Part shown: one piece after another, positions 53,576 through 63,923 of the stretch
Layout of the letters: each line of letters begins with the position of its first letter
How positions within the stretch are numbered: position 1 is the first letter of the stretch
Assembly: GCA_012927625.1 (NCBI GenBank)
Contig: JABBOV010000024.1
Span: 248,001-312,000 of the forward strand
Reading direction: 5' to 3'
Length of the DNA: 64,000 bases
Source of the DNA: Glaciimonas sp.
GTDB lineage: Bacteria > Pseudomonadota > Gammaproteobacteria > Burkholderiales > Burkholderiaceae_D
Position numbers and translations under genes: made by a program
Notes under the pieces: model-generated
The model's database searches: none
The model's input: the letters and a program-made list of their open reading frames with translations, nothing else
What the model was told of the DNA's origin: nothing

Positions 53576-53856
53576 TTAATTGCGTGCGTGTCTCAACGCA
53601 GGATCAAAATTTTGACCTGCAACACGAAGCCTTGACCAAAGCCTGGTACAAGAAGATATTCGGTGACAAGATCAGTGGAGGCCGGGCCGAACGTCCAGGG
53701 TTGAATAAAGCAGTGGAGATGCACCACGAAGGTGATACCTTAGCAACCTGGTCCAGTTTCATATGCTGCAGGATGGCCTGGCTAACCTGTTGTGCGAGAC
53801 ATTCCGATGACGTGTTTGATCAATGGTCTTATCGCTTGTGCCGAATTCTGGAATAG
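53569..53856 (+). pseudogene. Truncated serine resolvase/invertase
   Basis: The N-terminus INCVRVSTQDQNFDLQHEAL matches the catalytic domain of Tn3/Hin-type resolvases (usual form GYARVSTQDQN), with the active serine kept. KKIFGDKISGGRAERPGLNK and EGDTLATW continue the family to about 53740. There the similarity stops; the conserved arginine-rich active-site part (LDRLGRS) and the DNA-binding domain are missing. It is a remnant of a mobile element. Confidence 0.75.
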
Positions 53857-53972
53857 TGGAATTCCGGCTTCGGCGCACAAGGGCTCGACTTGCCGCCTGA
53901 CGCAAGGTCACTTCAACACGGTCGCCATGCAATGTGCAAACAATATCCAAAATTAAATTTAGCCAGCCACAT

Positions 53973-55253
53973 TCAGGAGAAAGTTCGCACTCCATAACGC
54001 GCCAGGGTCAAGCCGTCCAGATCGATTTCCGGTTCGCGCTCGGAAACGATGTCGGCTACCAGTTTTCCGGCGCCTGCAGCCATTGCCCAGCCATTTGCGC
54101 CGTGTCCGATATTAACGAATAGGTTCCTGATCGGGGTTGCACCAATGAGCGGCGGGCCATCCGGCAAAGTCGCTTGCAGGCCGCACCAGAAATTCGCATT
54201 GTTATAGTTGGCAGCATGCGGAAACCAGTCAATGCCGATTTTGCGCAAAGTACGTCGCGCGGCCTCGGGCACTGTTGCCGAGCGCGAAGCCAGCTCTGCA
54301 GTTCCCGCCAAGCGAATTCGGTTACCCATGCGGGTGATGCTAACGCGATAGGTTTCATCCATCAATGCGGCTATGGGCACCGCATCCATGTCTTTCACGG
54401 TTGCTGTTGCGGCAAAGCTTTTGACGGAAAAAAGCGGGGTATTGATGCCGAGATTCTTGAGCATCCGGGCGCTTTCTGCGCCTGCTGCCAGCACGATGGC
54501 GTCAGCCGAAAAAGAAGTCTCGCCGATCTCCAGCGCAAGCTGATTGTTTTTTTGGGTGATTGTGCTGACGCTGCTGCCAAAAATGAACTCCACTCCCATC
54601 GACATTGCAATCTGCTTGAGTTGCTTGGTAAACAAAGAGCAGTTGGCTGTTGTTGAATGAGGCAGGTACAACCCACCAGCCAATGCAGTCTGTGATGCCA
54701 AGGCCGGCTCTAGTTGGCGTACCGCATCGGTATCGAGCAAGCGGTGCGCGCTATCCAGTTCGGCCAAGATAGCAAGCGCGGGCTCGGCGAGCGCCACATC
54801 TTGCGCGGTGCGGAATAGTTGCAGGTAGCCCTGCGTTTTTTTGTCGATCGGCAAGTCTTGTAATTGCAATTGCCGCTCCATTTGCAGCAAGGTGTCGCTG
54901 CTGTAGGCGATCAGGCGCTGCATGCGATGCATATTGGTGCGAAAATTTTCCAGTTCGCATTCGGAAAGCCACAATCGGATCCAGCGCCACAAGGCCGGAT
55001 CCATTTTGCGCGGCAACATCAACGGCGTTTCCTGTTTGAACAGATAGGCCAACAAATGTTTGGGCATGCCGGGTCTGGCCCACGGCGTCACGTAACCGGG
55101 CGCCATCACGCCTGCATCGCCAAAACTGGCTTCTTCGGCGACATTGCCGCGACGTTCGATAACGACTACTTGATGTCCTGCCGCAGCCAGAAAATACGCG
55201 GTGGAAACACCGATGACGCCGCCTCCGATAACTGCTATTTGCTTTTGTACCAA
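53973..55253 (-). CDS. dadA: D-amino-acid dehydrogenase small subunit (DadA family)
   Basis: 426 aa FAD oxidoreductase. The FAD-binding motif is IAVIGGGVIGVSTAYFLAAA. Next comes EEASFGDAGVMAPGYVTPWA, the DadA N-terminal signature, and near the end NIGHGANGWAMAAGAGKLVADI. It oxidises D-amino acids to keto acids and passes electrons to quinones at the inner membrane. The start is probably a TTG at 55253 with AGG upstream; an upstream TTG at 55289 would add 12 residues before the FAD motif. No ATG is available at the correct place. Confidence 0.9.
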   Translation of the reverse strand: MVQKQIAVIGGGVIGVSTAYFLAAAGHQVVVIERRGNVAEEASFGDAGVMAPGYVTPWARPGMPKHLLAYLFKQETPLMLPRKMDPALWRWIRLWLSECELENFRTNMHRMQRLIAYSSDTLLQMERQLQLQDLPIDKKTQGYLQLFRTAQDVALAEPALAILAELDSAHRLLDTDAVRQLEPALASQTALAGGLYLPHSTTANCSLFTKQLKQIAMSMGVEFIFGSSVSTITQKNNQLALEIGETSFSADAIVLAAGAESARMLKNLGINTPLFSVKSFAATATVKDMDAVPIAALMDETYRVSITRMGNRIRLAGTAELASRSATVPEAARRTLRKIGIDWFPHAANYNNANFWCGLQATLPDGPPLIGATPIRNLFVNIGHGANGWAMAAGAGKLVADIVSEREPEIDLDGLTLARYGVRTFS

Positions 55254-55428
55254 TTTCGAACCTAATCCTCTGTGCCAGAAAGCCGGCAATGTACTAACGC
55301 ACCCGCTGTTACGAGCACCCTATGGGCGATGAATGTAACGGTTGCCCGTTACTCCAGTATTGCCTTGCCGCAAATCTTTCGGATTTATTCGCATTATTTC
55401 AAGGTTGTCGCGCTAATCTGCGCTGCTT

Positions 55429-56244
55429 CTAGTTTGCCATGGCGATTTGAGACAGGCGCGCCAGCTTGACGCCGGCAGCATCGAGCATGTCGCCGCACTG
55501 CTGCGAACGGAAAAAGTGATATTCGATTACGCGTTGCCGGGCAATTGCATCGTTTGGATATGGTGCAGTACCAGGGTGGCACATGATCAACATGCCCTCT
55601 GTTGCTACTTTCAGCCAAATTTTGAAGCAGGCGGCATAGTCTTCCTGGTCAAAGCCATACACGCCACCAAAGCCGTTATTGCTTGCGATACGGGCGGCTT
55701 GCAAATCGACGGCAAGTGCGCTGCCGCCCAAATATTTCAGAATCAGGGCCTTGCCGCGCCATTGCGCATCTGCCGGCACGGTGTTGCGTACCCATACAGG
55801 GTGCCCCGGATAGCGATCCTGGATTACCTCCAGTACTATTTTCCGTACGCCTGGCAATTGATGCACATGCTGATGGCCGTCAATGAAGTCGGGTGGCTGA
55901 CCAAATCCAGCTTCAAATGCATTTAATTGCCGTTGTAGTTCTTGCCGCAAGCGCGTCGAATTGATGCAGCGCAACAGACTGCGCAAGATGACAGCGTGCA
56001 GGCCAGGCATGCTGGTTTTGGCAAAACCCTCAGTTAAATTGAAGTGCAGACCCATATCCGCCTGACCGATATGCTCGCGTAATGCCGGAGCTGCTGCGTC
56101 CTGCCAGCGTGGCGAAGTGCTGAAGCAGCTAACCGCGCTGAGTCGGCCCATATCGAGTAGCTGGCGTACCGCAAGATCGATGCCTTCGTTCTGGGCATAA
56201 TCATCTGCACACAGGGTAACTCTGGTCGTTTTTATGTTATCCAT
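55429..56244 (-). CDS. YdjC/ChbG/HpnK-family carbohydrate deacetylase
   Basis: 271 aa. The metal and catalytic residues of the family appear in VTLCADDYAQNEGID, MGLHFNLTEG, FIDGHQHVHQLPGV and MCHPGTAP. Members remove acetyl groups from N-acetylated sugars; NaxD of Francisella and LgmC of Bordetella do this on undecaprenyl-linked hexosamine used to decorate lipid A. The start overlaps the GtrA gene by 8 nt, in an operon with a GtrB-like transferase, and an ArnT-like gene is divergent. This context supports an envelope hexosamine role rather than chitobiose use. Confidence 0.88.
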   Translation of the reverse strand: MDNIKTTRVTLCADDYAQNEGIDLAVRQLLDMGRLSAVSCFSTSPRWQDAAAPALREHIGQADMGLHFNLTEGFAKTSMPGLHAVILRSLLRCINSTRLRQELQRQLNAFEAGFGQPPDFIDGHQHVHQLPGVRKIVLEVIQDRYPGHPVWVRNTVPADAQWRGKALILKYLGGSALAVDLQAARIASNNGFGGVYGFDQEDYAACFKIWLKVATEGMLIMCHPGTAPYPNDAIARQRVIEYHFFRSQQCGDMLDAAGVKLARLSQIAMAN

Positions 56245-56644
56245 GCGATATCGGTTGCAAACGAAAGGCCCACCAGCGGCTCAGAACATACGTCATCACG
56301 GCAACAATGAGCACCACGATTCCCAGCGCGACGTAATACGACAGTTCCAGGTAGCGCAGGAACAGGTAAAACAGCAATTCGTTCAGGGAAAAACCGGATA
56401 CGGCAATCGCTAAAAAGCGCAGGAAGGAGGTAGTAACACCGGTTTTATCGGGATTGGCAAAAGTCCAGTAGCGATGACCGAAATAGCTGACCCAGAAGGC
56501 GACCGCAAAGCCGCCGAAGTTTGCCTGCAACGGCTGGATTCGCAGCAGCTCAACCAAGCCGATGACGACCCAGTAATGTAGTACAGCGGCAAGCAAGCCG
56601 ACCACGCCGAAGCGCAATAGCCGAAGCAACTCCAGTAGGCGCAT
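56237..56644 (-). CDS. GtrA-family membrane protein
   Basis: 135 aa with four membrane segments. FGVVGLLAAVLHYWVVIGLV opens the GtrA domain, and FWVSYFGHRYWTFAN and YVLSRWWAF are family landmarks. GtrA proteins are thought to flip undecaprenyl-phosphate-linked sugars across the inner membrane. Its ATG overlaps the stop of the GtrB-like gene (TAATG) and its end overlaps the deacetylase start. Confidence 0.9.
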   Translation of the reverse strand: MRLLELLRLLRFGVVGLLAAVLHYWVVIGLVELLRIQPLQANFGGFAVAFWVSYFGHRYWTFANPDKTGVTTSFLRFLAIAVSGFSLNELLFYLFLRYLELSYYVALGIVVLIVAVMTYVLSRWWAFRLQPISHG

Positions 56645-57651
56645 TAGTTGCCGTCTTGCTGTGGTGCGGAAGATTTTACCGGGCCATTATTGATATCGTG
56701 CGCGACGATATACAACGGGCGGCGCTTGACTTCGTCATACACGCGCCCCAGGTATTCTCCCAGGACGCCGATGGAAATCAGCTGAATCCCCGAAAAAAAC
56801 ATCAAGCCCGCAGCCAGAGTGGCCCAGCCTGGCACATCGTTGCCGATGAAGACGTCTTCACCGATAATCCAGAGCGCATAAAAAATGGCCAACATTGAGA
56901 TCACTACACCGATTGCGCTCCAGATCCGCAGCGGCAAGGTGGTAAAAGCGGTCATGCCGGCTAGAGCAAGCTCGCTGAGGCCGCGCAAACTAAAGCTGGA
57001 GACTCCTGTGGCGCGCGCATTTGGCACATAAGGCAGAGCGATACTGCTGAATCCGACCCAGGCATATAAGCCTTTCATGAAACGGTTGCGTTCGGGTAAT
57101 TGACGCAAGGCATGCACCACACTCTTGTCAAGTAGCCGAAAGTCGCCGGCGTTGCGTGGGATGTTGATCGGCGAGCCGGATTCCATCAAGTGGTAAAACA
57201 GACTGGTGCCCCAGCGTTTCACGCGCGATTCTTCTCTGCGGTCGGTAATGACGCCATACACCATGTCAATCCCGCTCATCCACAAACGCGCCATTTCAGG
57301 CAACAATTCCAGCGGATGCTGAAAATCGGCATCCATCAGAATGAGCGCGTCGCCTCGTGCCGCGTCGATTCCCGCCGACAACGCCGCTTCCTTGCCGAAG
57401 TTGCGTGAAAGACTGATGTAACGCAAGCCGCCATTGGCGTCAGCTAGCAGTGCTGCGATTACCTGTTCAGTGTTGTCTATGCTGCCATCGTTGACGACAA
57501 TAATTTCATACGAATCAGAAAATGTTGCAAGAGTCTCTTGCAGTTTTTGTAGGAATGCAACCAAATGCGCGGCTTCGTTATAGGCCGGGATTACGCAAGA
57601 AATGCAAGCATGAACAGGACGATTTTTGGGAAATGAGGTCGGGGCTAGCAT
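56644..57651 (-). CDS. GtrB/ArnC-like undecaprenyl-phosphate glycosyltransferase
   Basis: 335 aa. The GT2 domain shows CISCVIPAYNEAAHLVAFLQ, IIVVNDGSIDNT and ILMDADFQHPLELLPEM. The C-terminal part has two membrane segments (about residues 240-300) and the LGVLGEYLGRVYDEVKRRPL signature of the DPM1/GtrB/ArnC group. It would load a sugar on undecaprenyl phosphate at the inner membrane. It is the first gene of the minus-strand cassette and is divergent from the ArnT-like transferase across a 269-bp interval. Confidence 0.92.
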   Translation of the reverse strand: MLAPTSFPKNRPVHACISCVIPAYNEAAHLVAFLQKLQETLATFSDSYEIIVVNDGSIDNTEQVIAALLADANGGLRYISLSRNFGKEAALSAGIDAARGDALILMDADFQHPLELLPEMARLWMSGIDMVYGVITDRREESRVKRWGTSLFYHLMESGSPINIPRNAGDFRLLDKSVVHALRQLPERNRFMKGLYAWVGFSSIALPYVPNARATGVSSFSLRGLSELALAGMTAFTTLPLRIWSAIGVVISMLAIFYALWIIGEDVFIGNDVPGWATLAAGLMFFSGIQLISIGVLGEYLGRVYDEVKRRPLYIVAHDINNGPVKSSAPQQDGN

Positions 57652-57920
57652 ATTTGAGAAACCTTTTTCGATACCCTGATACCAATTTGGCGAATAAACA
57701 AAAGCCGGTATTACCAGCTGATGTGCATTATAGGGGCATGATTTTACCTAAATCTTGCTTCATAAATTCATTTCCTAAGAAGTTTCGGATCAGAATGTCG
57801 CAATCAATCAGGCAGTATCGGTGAAAGCCGCAGTCTGAAGATATAATTCGGCACCTACGATAGGGCATTCGCCCATTCGGACGTTTTATTTCATCGAATC
57901 CACAACTGTTTTGCACGTTT

Positions 57921-59513
57921 ATGCCGCCTCAGACACCCTCATTGTTATTGCCCGCACAAGATAATACGGGACGCAAGTCCCTGCACAACGATAGTAATCT
58001 GACCCCGCTGGTTTTGCTGCTGCTGTTGGGGCATTTACTCATGTGGACTGTGTTAGCGAGCTTAAGCCATCGCTCACCGGACGTGGACAACATGGAACAG
58101 TTCGTTTGGGCTAACGCACTGGAGTGGGGCTATTACAAGCACCCGCCGCTGCCGTCATGGATTCTATACGGCCTGGTTTCGGTATTCGGGCGGCCGGTTT
58201 GGCTATCATTTTTTACCGGGCAGCTTAGTGTCGTACTATCTTTGTGGTTTGTCTGGAAGCTCGGTTGCGAGTTGACCACGCAACGCCGCGCTCTGATTGC
58301 GACGCTGCTGGTCTCGATGGTAAGTTACTTTACCGTGGGCGGTTTGATGAACAACCACAACACCATGCAGCTCTGGTCGGTCGCAGCTGCGATATGGATG
58401 TTTTATCGCGCCCTGCGTTATGACAGCTTGTGGGACTGGGCTGGATTTGGGGTTTTTTGCGGTCTGGCGTTCCTGACCAAATACAGCGCGCTGATCCAGT
58501 TCGCCACATTCTTCCTGTTTCTTCTGGTCGCCGGCCACTTACGCCGGGCGCGAGTTTGGCAAGGCATCGCCCTGGCGACGCTCGCTTTCGCTTTTCTAGT
58601 TACACCGCATTTGATATGGCTAACGCAAAGTTCCGGCCCGGTTGGATACGCCAGCCATTCGTTGGCGCCAGTCGAAAGCTATGGCGCATATATGGGGATT
58701 CTGATTAGTTTCTGCCTCTCTAATCTCGGGCGACTAGCGCCGCTCGGGTTTGCCCTGGCCTTCATTCGCATAGGAATGGCACGGCAAGAAAGATCTGGAT
58801 TGGCCGTCAGGCATCAAACCAAAATGGTGGCCGATTGTGCTGCTGCCGACCGTTTTTTTCTGCTGTTCGTCGGCCTGGGGCCGCTGGTATTGACACTACT
58901 TGTCTCCGCACTGCTCAAGACACCGCTGGTGGCGCATTGGGCAGCGACTTTTTTTCTATTGTTCGGTTTTTTTGCTTTCTGGGTATTAAAAAGTGGAAAT
59001 GATGCGGTTCTTTTACGTATGACAGTAACAGTTGTCGTCATTTTGCAGATTCTGACGGCAATAGGCTATAACCTGGCGCGCGGACCATTTTCCGACATGA
59101 CTGGCCGCGCTACCCGATCGACATTTCCGGGCGACGTAATCTCCCGTGAGGTTTATGCACAATGGCAAGCGCATGTGCGCACGCCGCTGGTACTGGTGGT
59201 CGCCGACACTTGGCTGGGCGGCAATATCGCGACCCGCATCGGGCCCAAGGTGCAGGTCTTGATTAATGGTGATTTCAGTAAATCACCCTGGGTGCAACCG
59301 GCTGAAGCCACGCGGTGCGGCATGCTGGTAGCAATCAATCGTAGTCCCAGCGATGCTAACGTTACAAACGAAAAAGTAGCGAGCCTGATGAATCAGGCTG
59401 CTTGGCACGGAACAATTCAGCTTCCCTGGACCAAAAAGCTCGATGGGCCGCAAGTGATTGTTGACTGGGGCATTATTGCGCCGCAACTTGGATGCCGTGC
59501 AGCCGAACACTAA
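57921..59513 (+). CDS. ArnT/PMT-like (GT39/GT83) membrane glycosyltransferase
   Basis: 530 aa with about 10-12 membrane segments. The first periplasmic loop contains SHRSPDVDNMEQFVW with the expected acidic catalytic residues, and HPPLPSWILYGL follows as in PMT_2 proteins. GLAFLTKYSALIQFATFFLF is the conserved middle helix. Such enzymes move a sugar from undecaprenyl phosphate to lipid A or protein in the periplasm. It is divergent from the GtrB-GtrA-deacetylase operon, whose product is likely its donor. The ATG has no clear ribosome site. Confidence 0.88.
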   Translation: MPPQTPSLLLPAQDNTGRKSLHNDSNLTPLVLLLLLGHLLMWTVLASLSHRSPDVDNMEQFVWANALEWGYYKHPPLPSWILYGLVSVFGRPVWLSFFTGQLSVVLSLWFVWKLGCELTTQRRALIATLLVSMVSYFTVGGLMNNHNTMQLWSVAAAIWMFYRALRYDSLWDWAGFGVFCGLAFLTKYSALIQFATFFLFLLVAGHLRRARVWQGIALATLAFAFLVTPHLIWLTQSSGPVGYASHSLAPVESYGAYMGILISFCLSNLGRLAPLGFALAFIRIGMARQERSGLAVRHQTKMVADCAAADRFFLLFVGLGPLVLTLLVSALLKTPLVAHWAATFFLLFGFFAFWVLKSGNDAVLLRMTVTVVVILQILTAIGYNLARGPFSDMTGRATRSTFPGDVISREVYAQWQAHVRTPLVLVVADTWLGGNIATRIGPKVQVLINGDFSKSPWVQPAEATRCGMLVAINRSPSDANVTNEKVASLMNQAAWHGTIQLPWTKKLDGPQVIVDWGIIAPQLGCRAAEH

Positions 59514-59569
59514 CACCTTGAACAGTTTTTCGAGGGCTTGTAGCTTCGTGTTAGATATTCAATATCTAT

Positions 59570-59639
59570 AGAGTATAGCTAAAAAACTATAGATTGCCGC
59601 TTGTATATGGGAATTTTTTAAAAATACAATATCCAGTAT
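59570..59639 (+). repeat. Dispersed 70-bp intergenic repeat, copy E
   Basis: It starts AGAGTATAGCTA, like copy A, and ends AAAAATACAATATCCAGTAT. It aligns with one gap to copies A and B. The centre is more diverged, with no CGCAT hairpin. It lies 200 bp before the purL ATG. Confidence 0.65.
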
Positions 59640-59756
59640 TTTAATAATGAATACCAATAAGATGGTAAAAAATCAGCTATAGTTGGGTCTAAATCGGATA
59701 TTGTCCAAGACTGATGCATATCTAACCCGCAGGTTGCGAATCGCCGTCTTGCCAGC

Positions 59757-59784
59757 TGTCACGCCTAGTGGGTCACGGTATAAT
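59757..59784 (+). promoter_or_regulatory. Candidate purL promoter
   Basis: A perfect TATAAT (59779-59784) is preceded 16 bp earlier by the weak -35 TGTCAC. It would give a leader of about 48 nt. Confidence 0.45.
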
Positions 59785-59838
59785 GCCGCATCCCTAAATT
59801 ATGCGGCTTCATTGCATCAAATCTCCCCTAGCTCCCCT

Positions 59839-62800
59839 ATGCTGATTCTTCCCGGTTCTAATGCACTGTCCGCTTTTCGAACCCAACGTCTTTTGTCGCA
59901 ACTGCACACTGTTGATGCCGATATTATCGCCATTACCGGGCGCTTCACCCATTTTATCGATGCCGGCCGGGCTGTATCGCAAGACGACACCAACCGTTTA
60001 CAAGCCTTGCTGACCTATGGCGAACCCTTTTCAGCCGCACATTTGACTGATAAAGAAAGCGAAGAATTTTTTGTCATTCCACGTTTTGGCACTATTTCTG
60101 CTTGGGCCAGCAAAGCTACCGACATCGCGCACAACTGCGGCATGGCGCATATCAAGCGCATCGAACGCGGGGTGGCGTACCGGGTGCAGTTGAAATCCGG
60201 TTTGCTGGGCGGGGTAAAGAAATTGTCTGGCACGGCTACACAAGCGGTGGCAGCCTTGCTGCATGACCGCATGACTGAAATGGTATTGCGTTCGGCCAGC
60301 GATGCTGCCGGTTTGTTTACCGAGTTGGCAGCCAAGCCGCTGGAATCGATCGATATGCTAATCGGTGGCAAAGCTGCCCTGGTGGCAGCGAATACCGATC
60401 TCGGCCTGGCTCTGTCGGACGACGAAATCGATTACCTGCTTGCCGCATTTACGCAAGCCAAGCGCAACCCGACTGACGTTGAATTGATGATGTTCGCGCA
60501 AGCCAATAGCGAACATTGCCGTCATAAAATATTTAACGCCGATTGGACCATTGATGGTGAGGTTCAAGATAAATCGCTGTTTGCGATGATCAAGAACACC
60601 CATTTGTTGCAGCCGAAAGGCACCATTGTTGCCTATAGCGACAATTCCTCCATCATGGAAGGGGCGGCAGTTGCGCGCTTTTACCAGCGCGGTGCGGCCA
60701 AGGGCAATGTGTATGAGAGCTCGGTGGAATTGACGCATACCTTGATGAAGGTCGAGACGCACAACCATCCGACTGCAATTTCGCCTTTCCCCGGAGCTTC
60801 CACCGGTGCCGGGGGCGAAATCCGCGATGAAGGCGCGACTGGCCGTGGCTCCAAGCCGAAGGCTGGTTTGTGCGGTTTTACCGTTTCCAACCTGAATTTG
60901 CCGGATGCCGTTCAGCCCTGGGAAAACAATCTCGATGTGACGCAAGCCGGCGTGGATTCCAATACCGATGCCAGTGTGTATGGCAAACCGGACCGGATCG
61001 CGTCGCCGTTGCAGATCATGATTGAAGGCCCGCTGGGAAGCGCCGCGTTCAGCAACGAATTTGGCCGTCCGACGCTGGCTGGTTATTTCCGCACCTACCA
61101 GCAAAACGTCGGCGGCAATGTGCTGGGCTACCATAAGCCAATCATGATTGCCGGCGGTATCGGCAGCATTGCCGACCAGCACACGCACAAGAACGATATT
61201 CCGGTCGGTAGCCTCCTGATCCAATTGGGCGGCCCCGGCATGCGCATCGGCATGGGCGGTAGCGCCGCATCCTCGATGGCAACTGGCGCCAACACCGCCG
61301 ATTTGGATTTCGACTCGGTGCAGCGCGGCAATCCAGAGATGGAACGACGCGCGCAGGAAGTTATCAACGCTTGCTGGTCGATGGGCGATGAGAATCCGAT
61401 TATTTCGATTCACGATGTCGGCGCTGGCGGCTTGTCGAACGCGTTCCCGGAGATTACCAATGATGCCAGGCGCGGCGCGATTTTCGATTTGCGCAAAGTG
61501 CCTCTTGAAGAAAGTGGTCTGGCACCGAAAGAAATTTGGAGCAACGAATCGCAAGAGCGTTATGTGCTGGCCATCGCGCCCAACAATTTACCTTTGTTCG
61601 AATACCTGTGCCAGCGCGAGCGGTGCCTGTTCGCAGTGGTTGGAAGCGCCACTGAAGAGCGTCAGCTGAAAGTGATCGATCCTGAACATGGTAATAATCC
61701 GGTTGATATGCCAATGGACGTATTGCTCGGCAAGCCGCCGAAAATGCATCGCGACGCCACCCATGTCGCACTAGATCTGCCTGCGCTCGATTTGACTGGG
61801 ATGGATTTGCTGGAAGTGTCGCAGCGCGTGCTGCGCCTGCCGGCCGTAGCCGACAAATCGTTCCTGATCACCATCGGCGACCGCAGCGTCGGTGCGATGA
61901 CGGTACGCGACCAGATGGTTGGCCCGTGGCAAGTGCCGGTAGCTGATTGCGCTGTCACCGCGATGAGTTTTGAAGGATTTCTCGGTGAAGCGATGGCGAT
62001 GGGGGAGCGCACCCCGCTAGCTGCCATTAACGCCGCCGCCTCCGGCCGCATGGCGGTGGGCGAAGCGATCACCAATATCGCCGCGGCACCGATCAAGGAT
62101 ATTTCGGACATTAAATTGTCCGCCAACTGGATGGCCGCCTGCGGTCAGCCGGGGCAGGACGCCGCTTTGTTCGATACCGTCAAGGCAGTCGGCATGGAAC
62201 TCTGTCCGGCGCTCGGCATCAGCATCCCGGTCGGCAAGGATTCGCTATCGATGCGCACCACCTGGCAAGACGAAGGCATTGCCAAAGCGGTTATCTCGCC
62301 GGTGTCGCTGATCGTCACCGCTTTTGCACCGGTACACGACGCGCGCCTGTCGCTGACGCCGCAAATCCGCACCGATGCCGGCGACACCGTACTGATTCTG
62401 ATCGATCTCGGTCGCGGCAAAAACCGCATGGGCGCTTCTGCGCTAACCCAAGTCATGCAGCAGATCGGCAACGAAACGCCGGATATCGATAGCGCCGACG
62501 ACCTGAAAGCATTTTTCGCTGCGATCCAGCAACTCAATACCGAACGTAAGCTGCTGGCTTATCACGACCGTTCCGACGGCGGCCTGTTTGCTACGTTGAC
62601 TGAAATGGCGTTCGCCGGACGCTGTGGTTTAGCCATCAATCTGGATATGCTAACGCTGGAAGGTGAGCATGCCACCGACGGTGGCGACGCCAAGGATTGG
62701 GCCGGTCAAGTGGCAGAGCGCCGCAACGACCTGACCCTGCGCGCACTGTTCAGTGAAGAGTTGGGGGCAGTGATTCAGGTTCGTGCGGAACAAAAATCGG

Positions 62801-63864
62801 ACGTAATGAACGTGCTGCGTACTTACAATCTCGGTGCTTGCAGCAACATCATCGGCAAGCCGCATGTGAAAGACGTAATTGAATTCATGCGCGATGCCAA
62901 GGCGATTTACAAACAACCGCGTGTGGCGTTGCAACGTTTATGGAGCGAAACCAGTTGGCGCATCGCCCGCTTGCGCGACAATCCAGCCTGCGCCGATGCC
63001 GAATACGACCGCATTCTGGATATCAATGACCCCGGCATCACGCCGAGTCTGACGTTCGAGCCGCAGCAAGATATTGCCGCGCCGTATATTGCCACCGGAG
63101 TCAAGCCGCGCGTGGCAATCCTGCGCGAGCAAGGCGTCAATTCGCATGTGGAAACCGCGTATGTGATGCACAAATCCGGCTTTACAGCGGTCGATGTACA
63201 CATGAGCGATCTGATTGCCGGGCGCGCCCGCCTCGGCGACTTCATCGGCCTGATCGCGGTCGGCGGTTTTTCGTATGGCGATGTGCTGGGCGCCGGCGAA
63301 GGTTGGGCCAAGACCATACTTTTCAATGCCAAACTGGCCGAGCAATTTGCGCTGTTCTTCCAGCGCACCGATACTTTCGGTCTCGGCATTTGCAACGGTT
63401 GCCAGATGATGAGCAATTTGAAATCCATCATCCCCGGCGCACAGGCATGGCCGAAATTCACGCGCAACAAATCGGAACAGTTCGAGGCGCGCTTTGCGAT
63501 GGTCGAAGTGGCGGATTCTCCATCGATATTCCTTCAGGGCATGGCCGGCACGCAAACCCCGATTGCGGTTGCGCACGGCGAAGGCTATGCGGATTTCGCC
63601 TTGACTGGCGATATCGAGCAAGCGCTGGTTGCGATGCGTTTCGTTGATAATCAGGGTCGCGTGACCGAAGGCTATCCGTACAATCCGAATGGCTCGCCGC
63701 AAGGAATTACTGCAGTGACAACGCCGGACGGCCGGTTTACCGTGTGGATGCCGCACGCCGAACGCGTGTTCCGCTCGGTGCAGCAATCCTGGCACCCTGA
63801 ATCCTGGGGTGACGATTCGCCGTGGATGCGCATGTTCCGCAATGCACGTAAATGGGTTGGGTAA
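59839..63864 (+). CDS. purL: Phosphoribosylformylglycinamidine synthase (large single-chain PurL)
   Basis: 1341 aa enzyme of purine synthesis that turns FGAR and glutamine to FGAM. The domain order is N-terminal PurS-like, linker, two AIR-synthase-like ATP-binding halves ([55 protein letters not shown]), then a class I glutamine amidotransferase with [20 protein letters not shown] and the cysteine in [12 protein letters not shown]-terminal [15 protein letters not shown] holds the triad histidine region. ATG 59839 matches the family start [13 protein letters not shown]; upstream in-frame codons are non-homologous. No Shine-Dalgarno is seen. Confidence 0.97.
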   Translation: MLILPGSNALSAFRTQRLLSQLHTVDADIIAITGRFTHFIDAGRAVSQDDTNRLQALLTYGEPFSAAHLTDKESEEFFVIPRFGTISAWASKATDIAHNCGMAHIKRIERGVAYRVQLKSGLLGGVKKLSGTATQAVAALLHDRMTEMVLRSASDAAGLFTELAAKPLESIDMLIGGKAALVAANTDLGLALSDDEIDYLLAAFTQAKRNPTDVELMMFAQANSEHCRHKIFNADWTIDGEVQDKSLFAMIKNTHLLQPKGTIVAYSDNSSIMEGAAVARFYQRGAAKGNVYESSVELTHTLMKVETHNHPTAISPFPGASTGAGGEIRDEGATGRGSKPKAGLCGFTVSNLNLPDAVQPWENNLDVTQAGVDSNTDASVYGKPDRIASPLQIMIEGPLGSAAFSNEFGRPTLAGYFRTYQQNVGGNVLGYHKPIMIAGGIGSIADQHTHKNDIPVGSLLIQLGGPGMRIGMGGSAASSMATGANTADLDFDSVQRGNPEMERRAQEVINACWSMGDENPIISIHDVGAGGLSNAFPEITNDARRGAIFDLRKVPLEESGLAPKEIWSNESQERYVLAIAPNNLPLFEYLCQRERCLFAVVGSATEERQLKVIDPEHGNNPVDMPMDVLLGKPPKMHRDATHVALDLPALDLTGMDLLEVSQRVLRLPAVADKSFLITIGDRSVGAMTVRDQMVGPWQVPVADCAVTAMSFEGFLGEAMAMGERTPLAAINAAASGRMAVGEAITNIAAAPIKDISDIKLSANWMAACGQPGQDAALFDTVKAVGMELCPALGISIPVGKDSLSMRTTWQDEGIAKAVISPVSLIVTAFAPVHDARLSLTPQIRTDAGDTVLILIDLGRGKNRMGASALTQVMQQIGNETPDIDSADDLKAFFAAIQQLNTERKLLAYHDRSDGGLFATLTEMAFAGRCGLAINLDMLTLEGEHATDGGDAKDWAGQVAERRNDLTLRALFSEELGAVIQVRAEQKSDVMNVLRTYNLGACSNIIGKPHVKDVIEFMRDAKAIYKQPRVALQRLWSETSWRIARLRDNPACADAEYDRILDINDPGITPSLTFEPQQDIAAPYIATGVKPRVAILREQGVNSHVETAYVMHKSGFTAVDVHMSDLIAGRARLGDFIGLIAVGGFSYGDVLGAGEGWAKTILFNAKLAEQFALFFQRTDTFGLGICNGCQMMSNLKSIIPGAQAWPKFTRNKSEQFEARFAMVEVADSPSIFLQGMAGTQTPIAVAHGEGYADFALTGDIEQALVAMRFVDNQGRVTEGYPYNPNGSPQGITAVTTPDGRFTVWMPHAERVFRSVQQSWHPESWGDDSPWMRMFRNARKWVG

Positions 63865-63892
63865 TCGTTAGTCCTTTGTAGCTTACGACAGT

Positions 63893-63923
63893 AAAAAAGC
63901 GCTCATGAAGAGCGCTTTTTTTA
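63893..63923. terminator. Strong bidirectional terminator after purL
   Basis: AAAAAAGCGCTC (63893-63904), loop ATGAA, GAGCGCTTTTTT (63910-63921). A perfect 12-bp stem with A-run and T-run. It begins 29 bp after the purL stop. The remaining bases to 64000 show nothing I can call. Confidence 0.93.

Larger units (their letters stand above)
59514..59838. other. Intergenic region upstream of purL
   Basis: 325 bp. It contains dispersed repeat copy E (59570-59639) and the candidate purL promoter. The frame open upstream of the purL ATG lacks similarity to PurL. Confidence 0.6.

Noticed and set aside
60358-61554. 398-codon minus-strand ORF opposite purL
   Set aside because: Antisense shadow of purL with His- and Arg-rich composition typical of reverse frames.
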